From the NCBI GenBank assembly GCA_038526275.1, contig JBCBGY010000082.1, positions 1 through 18,571 of the forward strand: a DNA stretch of 18,571 nt, written 5' to 3'. Positions 6,797 through 14,803 of this stretch are shown here, piece after piece. Numbering within the stretch: position 1 is the first letter of the stretch; each line of letters opens with the position of its first letter. The DNA is from 188UL27-1 sp038526275 (GTDB taxonomy: Bacteria; Pseudomonadota; Alphaproteobacteria; Rhodobacterales; Rhodobacteraceae). The notes under the pieces were generated by a model. That model made no database searches and was not told the DNA's origin. It saw only the letters and a list, made by a program, of their open reading frames with translations. A program made the position numbers and the translations under genes.

Positions 6797-6987
6797 GCGA
6801 GCCGATTAACCTGCGCCGCGCCCGGAAAGACCGGGCCCGGCAAATGAAGCGCCAAAAAGGCGCGGAAAATGCCGCAAGCTTTGGGCGCAGCAAACAAGAG
6901 AAACACATTCAAAAACAGGAAGATAGTGCGCTGCAGATACGCCTGGACAACCACAGGCTCGAACGAGACGAAGATAAATCCAATTAA
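6793..6987 (+). CDS. DUF4169 family small basic protein
   Basis: This 64-residue, highly charged protein begins (M)SEPINLRRARKDRAR and continues with FGRSKQEK and LDNHRLERDE, the pattern of DUF4169, a family of small alphaproteobacterial proteins of unknown function. It is probably largely helical. It starts with GTG at 6793, overlapping the fumC TGA by 4 nt, which implies translation coupled to fumC. A likely terminator follows at 7002-7021. Confidence 0.8.
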   Translation: MSEPINLRRARKDRARQMKRQKGAENAASFGRSKQEKHIQKQEDSALQIRLDNHRLERDEDKSN

Positions 6988-7001
6988 AATTGAATGGAAA
7001 C

Positions 7002-7024
7002 AAACGGTATTTTGACCGTTTCTT
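7002..7024 (+). terminator. Intrinsic terminator of the fumC unit
   Basis: AAACGGT (7002-7008) and ACCGTTT (7015-7021) form a 7-bp hairpin with a 6-nt loop, followed by CTT. It lies 15 nt after the DUF4169 stop. The stem is AT-rich at its base and the T tract is short, so readthrough to the next gene is possible. Confidence 0.5.
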
Positions 7025-7182
7025 ACCCCAATAGGCGCAGTTTAACGCCGTACTTAAGCCAGATTTATTGCTAATAAGTTTTTGGGAAGCAGTGAACGGG
7101 TAAGACTTATGCAGTTGAATCATTACGTTATCGGCCAGTGCAAACTGGCCTCAATCGGTATGTGCGCGCGGGAGGCCCTTTC

Positions 7183-7425
7183 ATGAATATGGAAATGAGC
7201 CGCCCCCGCAAGCATTCGCTCACCTTGGCCGGCCACCGGACCTCGGTTTCTTTGGAAGACCCCTTTTGGCGGGCATTTCAGGATATCGCCTCGGAAGAGG
7301 GCCTGGCGCTGAACGCCCTGGCCGCGCGGATCGATCGTGAGCGTGGCACCAACACAGGCTTGGCTTCGGCCATTCGCCTGTACGTCCTCGCGCACTTCCA
7401 GAAGAAGTGCTTGGCAGACGCCTAA
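7183..7425 (+). CDS. Ribbon-helix-helix domain protein (RHH_4 type)
   Basis: The 80-residue protein fits the short ribbon-helix-helix family found next to fumC in alphaproteobacteria. RPRKHSLTLAGHRTSVSLEDPFW (7-29) gives the beta-strand and first helix start, AFQDIASEEGLALNALAARID (31-51) the helix pair, and GTNTGLASAIRLYVLAHF (56-72) the last helix. The fold usually binds DNA as a dimer, so a small transcriptional regulator is likely, but its target is unknown. ATG 7183 has GGAGG at 7171-7175; an ATG two codons later is also possible. A separate promoter in the 150-nt gap after the fumC terminator is plausible but not clear. Confidence 0.8.
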   Translation: MNMEMSRPRKHSLTLAGHRTSVSLEDPFWRAFQDIASEEGLALNALAARIDRERGTNTGLASAIRLYVLAHFQKKCLADA

Positions 7426-7446
7426 CCGCGTCTAATCTCTTTGTAA

Positions 7447-7549
7447 GCTTCCGTCGCCCCGTAGGTTGCCCTGCGGGGCAAAACTTATGGTTTTTCCGTT
7501 GCTTGAGCTCGGAAGCCGCATCTTGGAGCTTCTGACTAGTTGGTTCAGA
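7447..7549. other. Structured intergenic element of unknown role
   Basis: The gap between two converging genes can fold into nested helices. An outer stem GCTTCCG/CGGAAGC (7447-7453 with 7510-7516) encloses a 10-bp stem with a TTGC tetraloop (7456-7465 with 7470-7479; one G-U pair) and a small AAAAC/GTTTT hairpin (7480-7494). A TCTGA/TCAGA hairpin (7531-7549) follows. No T tract accompanies the strong stem on either strand, so it is not a simple bidirectional terminator. A small RNA or a repeat element is possible. No coding potential is recognised. Confidence 0.4.
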
Positions 7550-7564
7550 CGTTTCGTAGGACGC

Positions 7565-8197
7565 TCAAAGCGCCAGCCAACTGATTGCCAAGGCCAGCCC
7601 TGCAGTGCTGCCAGCGCTGAACAGCAACGCCCCAAGAATGCGCTGGGTCCTCCCCGCAAAGGTCGGTACCACGATCAGCGGCGCAGCCAGCAGAAAGAAG
7701 TAGGATATCCAGTCGAAGTAAAGCAGATCCTTTGGCAACCCCCGCGCATCGAGTTCCGTGACAATGCCGTAGGGAGCGAAGGTCAAAAGCAGATATGTTG
7801 CGATAAAGCAGGTGGCAATTAGGTACCTCAATTCGCTATTGCGGATCGGATTTCGATGCCAATTGGTAAACGTCAAGAGAACAACCAGCGCCCCTGCGAC
7901 TTCGCCAATTGGGGTAAGCAGGGATATTGCCAAAAAGTAGTCTGACATAGAACTCAGATGACCGTTTGACGCCGCCCATGCAAAATGGGGCATTTGCCAA
8001 AAAACTGAAATTGGGACAGCGATTAAACAGGCAATCTTCAAAGACTGAAGAAAGCTCAAACCTTTGCCTTTTCCCGCGACGGAAGAAACCGAAAGCGCAA
8101 ATTGCGCCGAGACATACAGCGATAGCGCAATGCACAGACCCATCACCAACGCAACCAGCGCAATGGCGAAGACAACAAAGAAAATCAAAATGGCCAT
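7565..8197 (-). CDS. Unrecognised polytopic membrane protein
   Basis: I do not recognise this 210-residue protein. About six hydrophobic segments are visible: roughly 3-30, 54-76, 86-110, 123-146, 160-180 and 187-209. Between them are short loops such as HRNPIRNSELR (114-124) and ELDARGLPKD (148-157). No catalytic motif, conserved Cys pair or transport signature stands out. The reading frame is complete from ATG to TGA. It lies 88 nt downstream of ccdA on the same strand, so it may be transcribed with it, but a functional link is only a guess. Confidence 0.65.
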   Translation of the reverse strand: MAILIFFVVFAIALVALVMGLCIALSLYVSAQFALSVSSVAGKGKGLSFLQSLKIACLIAVPISVFWQMPHFAWAASNGHLSSMSDYFLAISLLTPIGEVAGALVVLLTFTNWHRNPIRNSELRYLIATCFIATYLLLTFAPYGIVTELDARGLPKDLLYFDWISYFFLLAAPLIVVPTFAGRTQRILGALLFSAGSTAGLALAISWLAL

Positions 8198-8224
8198 GGG
8201 TCAGGCTGCGGCGTCGTCAAAAGG

Positions 8225-8245
8225 ATTTAAGCTCTCGGTAAGAGC
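8225..8245 (-). terminator. Weak terminator-like hairpin after ccdA
   Basis: On the minus strand GCTCT and AGAGC (8245-8241 with 8235-8231) form a 5-bp hairpin followed by TTAAATCCTTTT. The stem is short, so termination is uncertain. Confidence 0.3.
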
Positions 8246-8285
8246 AGACTTGGATCCCACCTGCAGAATTCTCCCGTCCCTATGG

Positions 8286-9038
8286 TCAGCCGATGGCCGC
8301 CATCCAAGGGAAGACTTCCAGCAGCCAAAAGGCGAACTGCGAGAAACCACCGGTAATCATCATCAGACCGACGGTCCACAAAAGAAGGCCCATGACCCGC
8401 TCGATCCGATCCATGTGCCGCTTCATCCAGGCCATGAACCCTTTGAGACGCGGGAAATACATGGCCACCAGCAAGAACGGGATGCCCAGACCAGCCGCAT
8501 AGACGGCCAGGAGCATGGTGCCCTTCGACACATCGGCCTCGGACGCGGCAAGGCTCAGGATCGCCCCCAACTGCGGGCCAATGCACGGGGTCCAGCCAAA
8601 GGCGAAGGCAAGGCCCAGCACATAGGCGCCAAAAGCTGACCCGCCGCGATCTCCGGCATCGATCCGCGCTTCTTGTTCCAGGAACGGAAAGCGGACCACC
8701 CCGACGAAGTGCAAGCCAAAGCCCATCACCAGGATGCCAGCGATCAGGTTAAAGTACCCCTGATTTTGCAGGAAAAACTGCCCAAAGGCTGATGCCGTAA
8801 ATCCTAAGAACAGGAAAACGGTAGAAAGCCCGAGGACGAAGAAGAGGGCTGTCAGAACAACCTTTCGCCGTTCCGTTTCGCTTTCCTGCATGTCAGACAC
8901 ACTGACCCCGCCCATATAGGCAAGGTATGGCGGCACGATTGGCAGCACACATGGACTGAGAAAACTGATCAGGCCTGCAAAGAGCGCAATCAGCATGGCA
9001 GGGATCAAACCCGCATCTATGATATCAAAACCAAACAT
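8286..9038 (-). CDS. ccdA: CcdA-type thiol-disulfide membrane protein
   Basis: CcdA and DsbD-like proteins carry reducing power across the inner membrane, usually for cytochrome c maturation or periplasmic thiol repair. This 250-residue protein has the two diagnostic cysteines in LSPCVLPIVPPYLAYMGG (27-44, Cys30) and GWTPCIGPQLGAIL (148-161, Cys152). About six membrane segments are visible, including 11-28, 62-82, 97-114, 136-153, 174-194 and 215-235. The length fits the short CcdA family, without the periplasmic domains of full DsbD. The ATG at 9038 gives a short lead before the first membrane segment. No thioredoxin-like or cytochrome c maturation partner is adjacent. The symbol is the family name; dsbD-like is an alternative label. 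Confidence 0.9.
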   Translation of the reverse strand: MFGFDIIDAGLIPAMLIALFAGLISFLSPCVLPIVPPYLAYMGGVSVSDMQESETERRKVVLTALFFVLGLSTVFLFLGFTASAFGQFFLQNQGYFNLIAGILVMGFGLHFVGVVRFPFLEQEARIDAGDRGGSAFGAYVLGLAFAFGWTPCIGPQLGAILSLAASEADVSKGTMLLAVYAAGLGIPFLLVAMYFPRLKGFMAWMKRHMDRIERVMGLLLWTVGLMMITGGFSQFAFWLLEVFPWMAAIG

Positions 9039-9162
9039 ATCGTTTCCCGGCCCCGCCTGCTCTTTTAGCCAATATAGCCTTCCGGGTCACCTGAACCCTT
9101 TGTCACGTTCGTGTGCTCATTTTGTCATGAACGGCAGGACCGAAAGCAGGCCCACCCGTCTA

Positions 9163-10428
9163 TCAGGGCCGAACCGCGCCATTACCGCGCACCAGATATT
9201 TGAAACTGGTCAGCTGACGGGCACCCACAGGCCCGCGTGCGTGCATCTTGCCGGTAGCAATCCCGATCTCTGCCCCCATGCCGAATTCGCCGCCATCGGC
9301 AAATTGGGTCGAGGCGTTGTGCATCAGGATGGCACTGTCGAGCCTCTCAAAGAACCGCTGAACGGCGTCCGGATCCTCGGCCAAGATCCCATCGGTATGG
9401 TTGGAACCGTGGGTGCGCACGTGATCGATGGCGGCATCCACGCCATCCACCAGACGGGTGGCCAGGATCATGTCGAGAAATTCCATGCCGAAATCCTCGG
9501 GCGTGGCAGCCTTGGTGCCTTCGATCTTTGAAAGCTCACCTTCGGCCCGCACGTCGACGCCTGCCTTGACCAAGGCCTCGATCAGCGCCGGGCCATGCTG
9601 TGTATAGTACTGCCAATCGACCAGCAGACATTCCAGCGCACCGCAGATGCCGGTTCGACGGGTCTTTGCGTTCAGCACCACATCATGGACCATCGCCGGA
9701 TCAGCGGATTTGTGAACGTATAGGTGACAAATGCCTTCCAAATGCGCAAAGACCGGCACCCTAGCTTCCTGTTGCACTAACCCGACCAGCCCCTTGCCAC
9801 CGCGCGGCACGATCACGTCGATATGGTTCGTCATCCCGAGCATCTCGGACACGGCGGCCCGGTCACGGGTCGGCACGCGCTGGATGGCAGCCTCGGGCAA
9901 ACCGGCGCTGCGCAGCCCTTCAACCAGGCAATCATGGATCGCGCCGGAGCTGTGAAAGCTCTCGGACCCGCCGCGCAGGATCACCGCATTGCCGGATTTC
10001 AGGCAGAGCGCCCCGGCATCCGCCGTGACATTCGGACGGCTTTCATAGATCACGCCGACAACGCCCAGCGGCGTGCGGACCCGCTGAATGTTCAACCCCG
10101 AAGGCTGCGTCCATTCATCGATCACCTCGCCCACGGGATCGGTCTGTTCGGCCACGGCGCGCAAACTGTCGACAATGCCCCTGATCCGCCCATCATCCAG
10201 CCGCAACCGATCGAGCATCGCAGGCGACAGGCCCTTCTCTTCGCCATAGACCATGTCTTCGCAATTGGCATTCACGATTGCCTCGCGCTTTGCCCAGATG
10301 GCCTCAGCAGCTCCGATCAAGGCGGCATGCTTGCGTTCCGGTGCGGCAAAAGCCAGTTCGGCAGCGGCAGTTTTGGCGCGTTCGCCAATCTCGGCCATCA
10401 TCTGCGGAATATCATGCAGGTCTTTCAT
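9163..10428 (-). CDS. proA: Glutamate-5-semialdehyde dehydrogenase (gamma-glutamyl phosphate reductase)
   Basis: ProA reduces gamma-glutamyl phosphate to glutamate semialdehyde with NADPH, the second step of proline synthesis. The 421-residue length is standard. TPLGVVGVIYESRPNVTADA (119-138), LRGGSESFHSS (151-161) and VPRGGKGL (207-214) are typical of the family. The catalytic Cys262 is in TRRTGICGALE, and the C-terminal signature TQFADGGEFGMGAEIGIATG (374-393) is intact. The ATG at 10428 overlaps the proB stop (ATGA), consistent with coupled translation; ProA and ProB are thought to act together because the phosphate intermediate is labile. It is the last gene of the compact minus-strand block; 124 nt separate its stop from the ccdA start. 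Confidence 0.98.
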   Translation of the reverse strand: MKDLHDIPQMMAEIGERAKTAAAELAFAAPERKHAALIGAAEAIWAKREAIVNANCEDMVYGEEKGLSPAMLDRLRLDDGRIRGIVDSLRAVAEQTDPVGEVIDEWTQPSGLNIQRVRTPLGVVGVIYESRPNVTADAGALCLKSGNAVILRGGSESFHSSGAIHDCLVEGLRSAGLPEAAIQRVPTRDRAAVSEMLGMTNHIDVIVPRGGKGLVGLVQQEARVPVFAHLEGICHLYVHKSADPAMVHDVVLNAKTRRTGICGALECLLVDWQYYTQHGPALIEALVKAGVDVRAEGELSKIEGTKAATPEDFGMEFLDMILATRLVDGVDAAIDHVRTHGSNHTDGILAEDPDAVQRFFERLDSAILMHNASTQFADGGEFGMGAEIGIATGKMHARGPVGARQLTSFKYLVRGNGAVRP

Positions 10429-11591
10429 CGACCGTCCCCCAGTTTTTCAGTGATGCTGACCGGCGCAGTCCCGTCTGGCAAGGACAAAGCCGCCAGCGCC
10501 ATATCATCGCGGTGAACCAGAACGGCCCGTCCCGCATAACCCAAAAGCCCCGCAATACGGTCGCTGCGGTGCCCAGCAATTGTCGTCGCCTCAGCGGCCG
10601 CATAGTTCGACAGGCCCTGGCCGATCTCTTCGCCTGACGGACCTGCGATGGTCACAGGGTCGCCGCGCTCGAACTGGCCGCGCACAGCGGTCACCCCGGC
10701 TGGCAACAGCGATTTGCCCTTCCCCAGTGCGCGAACCGCCCCTGCGTCCAGCACAAACGTCCCGCGCGGTTTCATAGAGCCGATCCAACGTTTCCGGGCG
10801 GCCTGCGGGTCACCGTCGGCCAGGAACCACGTGCAGGGCGCACCGTCGATCAGGGCTTGCAACGGGCGCATCACGGCACCCTGGGTGATCGCCATGGCAC
10901 ATCCCGCAGCGGTGGCCGTCTTGGCGGCCATCAGTTTGGTCTCCATCCCGCCCTTCGAAAGGTCCGAAACCGATCCGCCTGCCATCGCCTCGATCTCTGG
11001 CGTGATCCGCGCGATCCGGTCGAACCGTTTCGCAGACGGGTCAAGCGCCGGATTGGCCGAATAGAACCCATCGACATCCGACAGCAGGACCAGTTGATCT
11101 GCGCCCACCGTCGCCGCCACCTGAGCGGCCAGCCTGTCATTGTCACCAAAGCGGATCTCATCCGTGGCGATCGTATCATTCTCATTGACGATCGGTACGG
11201 CACCGACCCCCAGAAGCTGCGCCAACGTCGCCCGGATGTTCAGGTAACGCCGCCGGTTTTCGCTGTCATTCAGCGTCAGCAGAACCTGGGCCGTCGTGAT
11301 GCCATGGGGCGCCAACGCAGCCTCATAGGCGCGCGCCAACCGGATCTGGCCGACTGCAGCCGCAGCCTGGGACTGTTCCAGCACCAGCGCGCCTTTCGGC
11401 AGGCCCAGAACATGCCGCCCAAGCGCGATGGAGCCCGATGAGACCAGGATTACATCCGTTCCACGCGCCTTGGCCGCTGCGACATCCAGAGCCAGCGCCT
11501 CCAGCCAGTCTTCCCGCAACGTGCCACGGTCGACCAGCAAAGCCGAGCCGATCTTGACGACCAGACGCCGGGCATTCGTCAGGGTTGCCAC
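10425..11591 (-). CDS. proB: Glutamate 5-kinase
   Basis: ProB phosphorylates glutamate to start proline synthesis and is normally inhibited by proline. The 388-residue protein has an amino-acid kinase domain: LVVKIGSALLVD (10-21), VILVSSGSIALG (47-58), VPIVNENDTIATDEIRFGDND (about 135-156), LLSDVDGFYSANP, and SKGGMETKLMAAKTA. The C-terminal third has the features of a PUA domain (GTFVLDAGAVRALGKGKSLLPAGV onward), as usual for long-form ProB. The start is GTG at 11591, 13 nt inside the end of obgE; no better start lies downstream, because LVVKIGSA must be included. The stop overlaps the proA ATG by 4 nt. Confidence 0.97.
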   Translation of the reverse strand: MATLTNARRLVVKIGSALLVDRGTLREDWLEALALDVAAAKARGTDVILVSSGSIALGRHVLGLPKGALVLEQSQAAAAVGQIRLARAYEAALAPHGITTAQVLLTLNDSENRRRYLNIRATLAQLLGVGAVPIVNENDTIATDEIRFGDNDRLAAQVAATVGADQLVLLSDVDGFYSANPALDPSAKRFDRIARITPEIEAMAGGSVSDLSKGGMETKLMAAKTATAAGCAMAITQGAVMRPLQALIDGAPCTWFLADGDPQAARKRWIGSMKPRGTFVLDAGAVRALGKGKSLLPAGVTAVRGQFERGDPVTIAGPSGEEIGQGLSNYAAAEATTIAGHRSDRIAGLLGYAGRAVLVHRDDMALAALSLPDGTAPVSITEKLGDGR

Positions 11592-12616
11592 GGCGTCGCC
11601 TCCTGTCCCACGCCAAGTTCCTCAACGCGCTGCGCATCAATCACCTCGCGCAAGCGGCGCAGCACATCGGTCACCCCTGCCCGACTGACACCCGACATGG
11701 CTAAAACGGGTCCACCGCAAGCATCAGCCAAGGCGGCAGACTTCTCCGCGATCTCTTCCTCCGACAGAGCATCAACCTTGTTCAGCGCAGCGATCCGGGG
11801 CTTGCTGGCCAATCCGCCGCCATAGGCCTCAAGCTCTGCCAAAACGGTTTCGCAGTCGGCTGCCACATCCTCTGACGTGCCGTCGACCAGATGCAACAGC
11901 ACCGAGCAGCGCTCCACATGGCCCAGGAACCGGTCGCCGATCCCCCTGCCCTCCGACGCGCCCTCAATGAGGCCCGGAATGTCGGCTACCACGAACTCGG
12001 CCCCATCAACGCCCACAACGCCCAGATTGGGGTGCAAGGTCGTGAAAGGATAGTCCGCGATCTTGGGGCGCGCATTCGACGTGGCCGCCAGAAAGGTCGA
12101 CTTGCCCGCATTGGGCAACCCCAGCAGGCCCGCATCGGCAATCAGCTTCAGGCGAAGCCAGATCGTGCGCTCAATCCCGTCCTGGCCTGGATTTGCCCGG
12201 CGCGGCGCCTGATTGGTGGAGCTTTTGAAATGCAGGTTGCCAAATCCGCCATTGCCACCCTTTGCAAGCAACACACGGTCGCCCACATCGGTCAGGTCCG
12301 CAATCACCGTTTCTTCATCTTCGTCCAGGATCTCGGTCCCGGCGGGCACCTTCAGCACAATATCCGCCCCGTCGGCGCCAGTGCGCTGCTTGCCCATGCC
12401 GGGCGTGCCGTTCTTGGCAAAGAAATGCTGCTGGTAGCGGAAATCGATGAGCGTGTTCAGCCCGTCCACGGCCACGGCCACCACATCGCCGCCGCATCCG
12501 CCGTCACCGCCATCCGGTCCACCATATTCGATGTACTTTTCCCGCCGAAACGACACGGCGCCGCCACCGCCGCTGCCAGAGCGGATATAGACCTTGGCGA
12601 GATCGAGGAATTTCAT
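11579..12616 (-). CDS. obgE: Obg-family GTPase
   Basis: Obg is an essential GTPase linked to late 50S ribosomal subunit assembly and stress control. The 345-residue protein begins with the glycine-rich Obg fold (1-158, including SGSGGGGAVSFRREKYIE and GGPDGGDGGCGGDV). The G domain has G1 GLPNAGKS (166-173), the switch I region YPFTTLHPNLG, G3 DIPGLIEGAS (212-221), and G4 NKVD (279-282). A short tail replaces the longer acidic C-terminus of some homologues, and alphaproteobacterial (CgtA-like) Obg often looks like this. ATG 12616 is the only sensible start. It follows the double GNAT gene by 14 nt and overlaps proB by 13 nt. In many bacteria obgE sits directly after rplU-rpmA; here five kilobases (four genes and part of the double GNAT) come between. 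Confidence 0.98.
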   Translation of the reverse strand: MKFLDLAKVYIRSGSGGGGAVSFRREKYIEYGGPDGGDGGCGGDVVAVAVDGLNTLIDFRYQQHFFAKNGTPGMGKQRTGADGADIVLKVPAGTEILDEDEETVIADLTDVGDRVLLAKGGNGGFGNLHFKSSTNQAPRRANPGQDGIERTIWLRLKLIADAGLLGLPNAGKSTFLAATSNARPKIADYPFTTLHPNLGVVGVDGAEFVVADIPGLIEGASEGRGIGDRFLGHVERCSVLLHLVDGTSEDVAADCETVLAELEAYGGGLASKPRIAALNKVDALSEEEIAEKSAALADACGGPVLAMSGVSRAGVTDVLRRLREVIDAQRVEELGVGQEATPWQP

Positions 12617-12630
12617 GGCGGTGGCCTAGG

Positions 12631-13653
12631 CTACTGGGTTAACGAAAGGCGATAGAGGATCAACGGCGCATCCTCAACCCGCGCTGCGGATCCACCACTT
12701 TTCTCGCCGATCCGCTCAAAGCCCAGTTTTTGCAGAACACGGCCCGAAGCGGGATTGTCGGCAAAGTGATCTGCCAGGATCTCTGTCAGCGCAAAACGTT
12801 CGGCGGCGGCTGGCAGAAACGCGGCCATTGCCTCGGTCGCGTAGCCCTGCCCCCAATGATCCTGGCTTAGGAAATACATCGTCGTCGCGCCACCGCCCCG
12901 TTCCCGCCGACCAAGCCCAACGCTGCCGATCAAAACACCGTCTCGCTCGATCCCAAGGCGAAATCCCAGACGACCGCGCCACCGGCTCAGTTCTACCCAG
13001 CGCGCAGCCTCATCCAGGGGCCAGGGCACGGGCACCGACAGCAGGTTCCGCGCGACCGGATCAACGCCCGCCATCGCGACAAGCGTTTCAAGATCGTGCT
13101 GCCCCAGCGGTCGAAGGGTCAGGCGCTTCGTGTGAATGATCCAAGGGTGCATCGCGTGATATTGCTCGGGCGTCAGGATCATCCGGTGAGACAGCACATC
13201 CTGATCCAACGCCTGACAGTGCAGCGTCTGTGTACCCCTTTTGCCGAAGCCAAGCTTGCCAAGCACACCGGCAGATCGCGCGTTGCCATCGAAATAACCC
13301 GACGTGATCGGCGGTGCGTCCGGGTTAGAAAACCAATCTGCCAGCACGGCGCGCGCGGCCTCGGTGACCAAGCCCCGGCCCCAGTGATCCTGCCTGAGCC
13401 AATAGCCCAACTCTTCGTCGGTGCCGATGACGCCGCACAGACCAGCCTCTCCTTCAATCGCCCAAATTTGACCTTCGTCGCCTTCAACCGACGCCAAGAA
13501 CGTTTCGGCGTCTTCCAATCGATAAGGAATAGGAACAGTGCGCAGCCAGCGCGCGACCGCCAGATCGCCGATACCGTCCACAATCGCGGGCGCGTCATCT
13601 TGAACGAAGGGACGCAGCAGCAGCCGATCCGTTTTGATGACGGCCCGGCCCAT
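12631..13653 (-). CDS. Tandem double GNAT N-acetyltransferase (RimJ/RimL type)
   Basis: The 340-residue protein is a head-to-tail pair of acetyl-CoA-dependent GNAT domains. Domain 1 (about 5-160) starts IKTDRLLLRPF and has the CoA-binding loop QDHWGRGLVTEA (88-99) and NARSAGVLGKLGF (124-136). Domain 2 (about 172-340) starts IIHTKRLTLRPL and has QDHWGQGYATEA (264-275) and NPASGRVLQKLGF (300-312). Both loops retain the glycines needed to hold the CoA pyrophosphate, so both halves may be active. The close match of the two loops suggests an internal duplication. RimJ/RimL-like enzymes acetylate protein N-termini or small amines; the target here is unknown. The ATG directly follows the stop of the upstream GNAT gene (TAGATG). 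Confidence 0.88.
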   Translation of the reverse strand: MGRAVIKTDRLLLRPFVQDDAPAIVDGIGDLAVARWLRTVPIPYRLEDAETFLASVEGDEGQIWAIEGEAGLCGVIGTDEELGYWLRQDHWGRGLVTEAARAVLADWFSNPDAPPITSGYFDGNARSAGVLGKLGFGKRGTQTLHCQALDQDVLSHRMILTPEQYHAMHPWIIHTKRLTLRPLGQHDLETLVAMAGVDPVARNLLSVPVPWPLDEAARWVELSRWRGRLGFRLGIERDGVLIGSVGLGRRERGGGATTMYFLSQDHWGQGYATEAMAAFLPAAAERFALTEILADHFADNPASGRVLQKLGFERIGEKSGGSAARVEDAPLILYRLSLTQ

Positions 13654-14202
13654 CTATTTGAGCTTTTTGAGGTAGGTCCAGGTCTGGACCTTACAGTTGC
13701 GCGCAACGCAGAAGGTTTCGGCGTCGCCGATATATTCGAAACCGGCATTGGTCAGCACCCGCGCCGAGACCGGATTATCCTGAAACACCTCGCCAAAGAC
13801 AGTGTCGCACCCTTGCGGGTTGGCCGACAAAAGCGCGTGCACGGCGTCCGATGCGAGGCCCGTATTCCACATGGCGGGCGCCACCCAATAGCCGATCTCA
13901 GACTGGACGCGGTTGCCCGCCTCCATCCGTTCCAGACCGATCAGGCCAACCAGTTCGCCCAGCCCTGTTTCGGTGCCATCCATGGCCCAGATATCTTCGA
14001 CCCGGTCCGCCGCCGTAGCTTTGATGATCAACGCCTCAGCCGCGCCCGGTGGCAGCGGATGCGGAATGGACCGTGTGTAGCTAGAGACGCGTTTGTCCCC
14101 GGCATACATCTCCAGAAGGCCCTTGTCCGAAGCCCGAAGCGGACGCAACACCACGCGCTTGGCGGTTATGACGGGCTGCTTCATCAGGGTATCAGTTTCC
14201 AT
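13654..14202 (-). CDS. GNAT-family N-acetyltransferase
   Basis: This 182-residue protein is a single GNAT domain of the RimJ/RimL kind: ITAKRVVLRPLRASDKGLLEMY (12-33), EIGYWVAPAMWNTGLASDAV (102-121), and QDNPVSARVLTNAGFEYIG (141-159). In the CoA-binding loop the usual W-G-x-G is W-N-T-G, so one conserved glycine is lost and the preceding Gln-Asp is also absent; cofactor binding may be weaker or altered. The start was placed at ATG 14202, which has GGGAGGA just upstream; a second ATG at 14184 is possible. It overlaps the end of the exporter gene by 11 nt and abuts the double GNAT gene. The three GNAT domains may descend from one ancestor, but this copy is clearly the most divergent. Confidence 0.87.
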   Translation of the reverse strand: METDTLMKQPVITAKRVVLRPLRASDKGLLEMYAGDKRVSSYTRSIPHPLPPGAAEALIIKATAADRVEDIWAMDGTETGLGELVGLIGLERMEAGNRVQSEIGYWVAPAMWNTGLASDAVHALLSANPQGCDTVFGEVFQDNPVSARVLTNAGFEYIGDAETFCVARNCKVQTWTYLKKLK

Positions 14203-14803
14203 TGGATCCTCCCGAAAACAAAACATAAATGACGCTGGCCACGGTCGCCGCGGCCAAGGTCCACATGAGATAGCGCTCGGCTGGTGCACCACTGACCAGG
14301 CGTGCGATGCGGTCTCCTCCCCAAGCCCAGAGCGGATGTAGCACCGCCTGCGTAACCAAAAGGCAAATGGCGACGGCGGCGGTGACCTGCAAGGCAGGTG
14401 TGCCGGGTTGTGAGAACTGGGTGAATGCCGCCACCACCATGGCCCATGCCTTCGGATTGAGCGGATGCACCAGTAATCCGGCTGCAAAACCTGGTGGCTC
14501 CGCCGGACCATCCCCGGGCGCCAGACGCATGTTGGCCACGCGCCAGGCTAGCCATAGGATATAGGCCGCCGACACCCATTTGAGCGCTACGAAGAGCCAC
14601 GGCACTGACTGGGCGAGGCCCATCAGCCCAAAGCCCACGGGCCAGATCACGAACTGCTTGCCGAGTGCCACGCCCGCCACGAAAGGCAGTGCTGCGCGCA
14701 GGCCGAACCGCGCGCCCGTTGCCAACAGCGCCATATTGGCCGGGCCCGGTGTGCCGACCTGACTGAAGGCAAAGACCAGAAAAGCGACCCAGGCAAAGCT
14801 CAC
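14192..14803 (-). CDS. LysE/RhtB-type amino-acid exporter
   Basis: The 203-residue membrane protein carries the LysE-family N-terminal signature: VSFAWVAFLVFAFSQVGTPGPANMALLATGARFG, in which TPGPANM is the key part, followed by ALPFVAGVALGKQ. A second motif, HPLNPKAWAM, is also typical of the family. About five to six hydrophobic segments are visible. Members expel amino acids such as lysine, threonine or homoserine; the substrate cannot be told from sequence. The start is GTG at 14803, whose GTGA overlaps the rtcB stop; frames continuing further upstream would overlap rtcB and lack conserved sequence. The downstream GNAT overlaps it by 11 nt, so the exporter and acetyltransferases are probably made together. 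Confidence 0.9.
   Translation of the reverse strand: MSFAWVAFLVFAFSQVGTPGPANMALLATGARFGLRAALPFVAGVALGKQFVIWPVGFGLMGLAQSVPWLFVALKWVSAAYILWLAWRVANMRLAPGDGPAEPPGFAAGLLVHPLNPKAWAMVVAAFTQFSQPGTPALQVTAAVAICLLVTQAVLHPLWAWGGDRIARLVSGAPAERYLMWTLAAATVASVIYVLFSGGSNGN

Noticed and set aside
7041..7058. TTAA-N8-TTAA resembling a CtrA site
   Set aside because: The CtrA consensus needs 7 nt between the half-sites; the spacing here is 8 and there is no other support.
7447..7516. Possible tRNA-like fold
   Set aside because: The outer 7-bp stem resembles an acceptor stem, but the inner arm is a 10-bp stem with a tetraloop and there is no anticodon arm or T-loop.
7432..7659. Minus-strand open frame over the hairpin-rich gap
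   Set aside because: It overlaps the end of the membrane protein gene in another frame and consists mostly of translated stem-loop sequence.
13096..14232. Plus-strand open frame of 378 codons
   Set aside because: It is antisense to two GNAT genes with clear motifs and has no recognisable domain.
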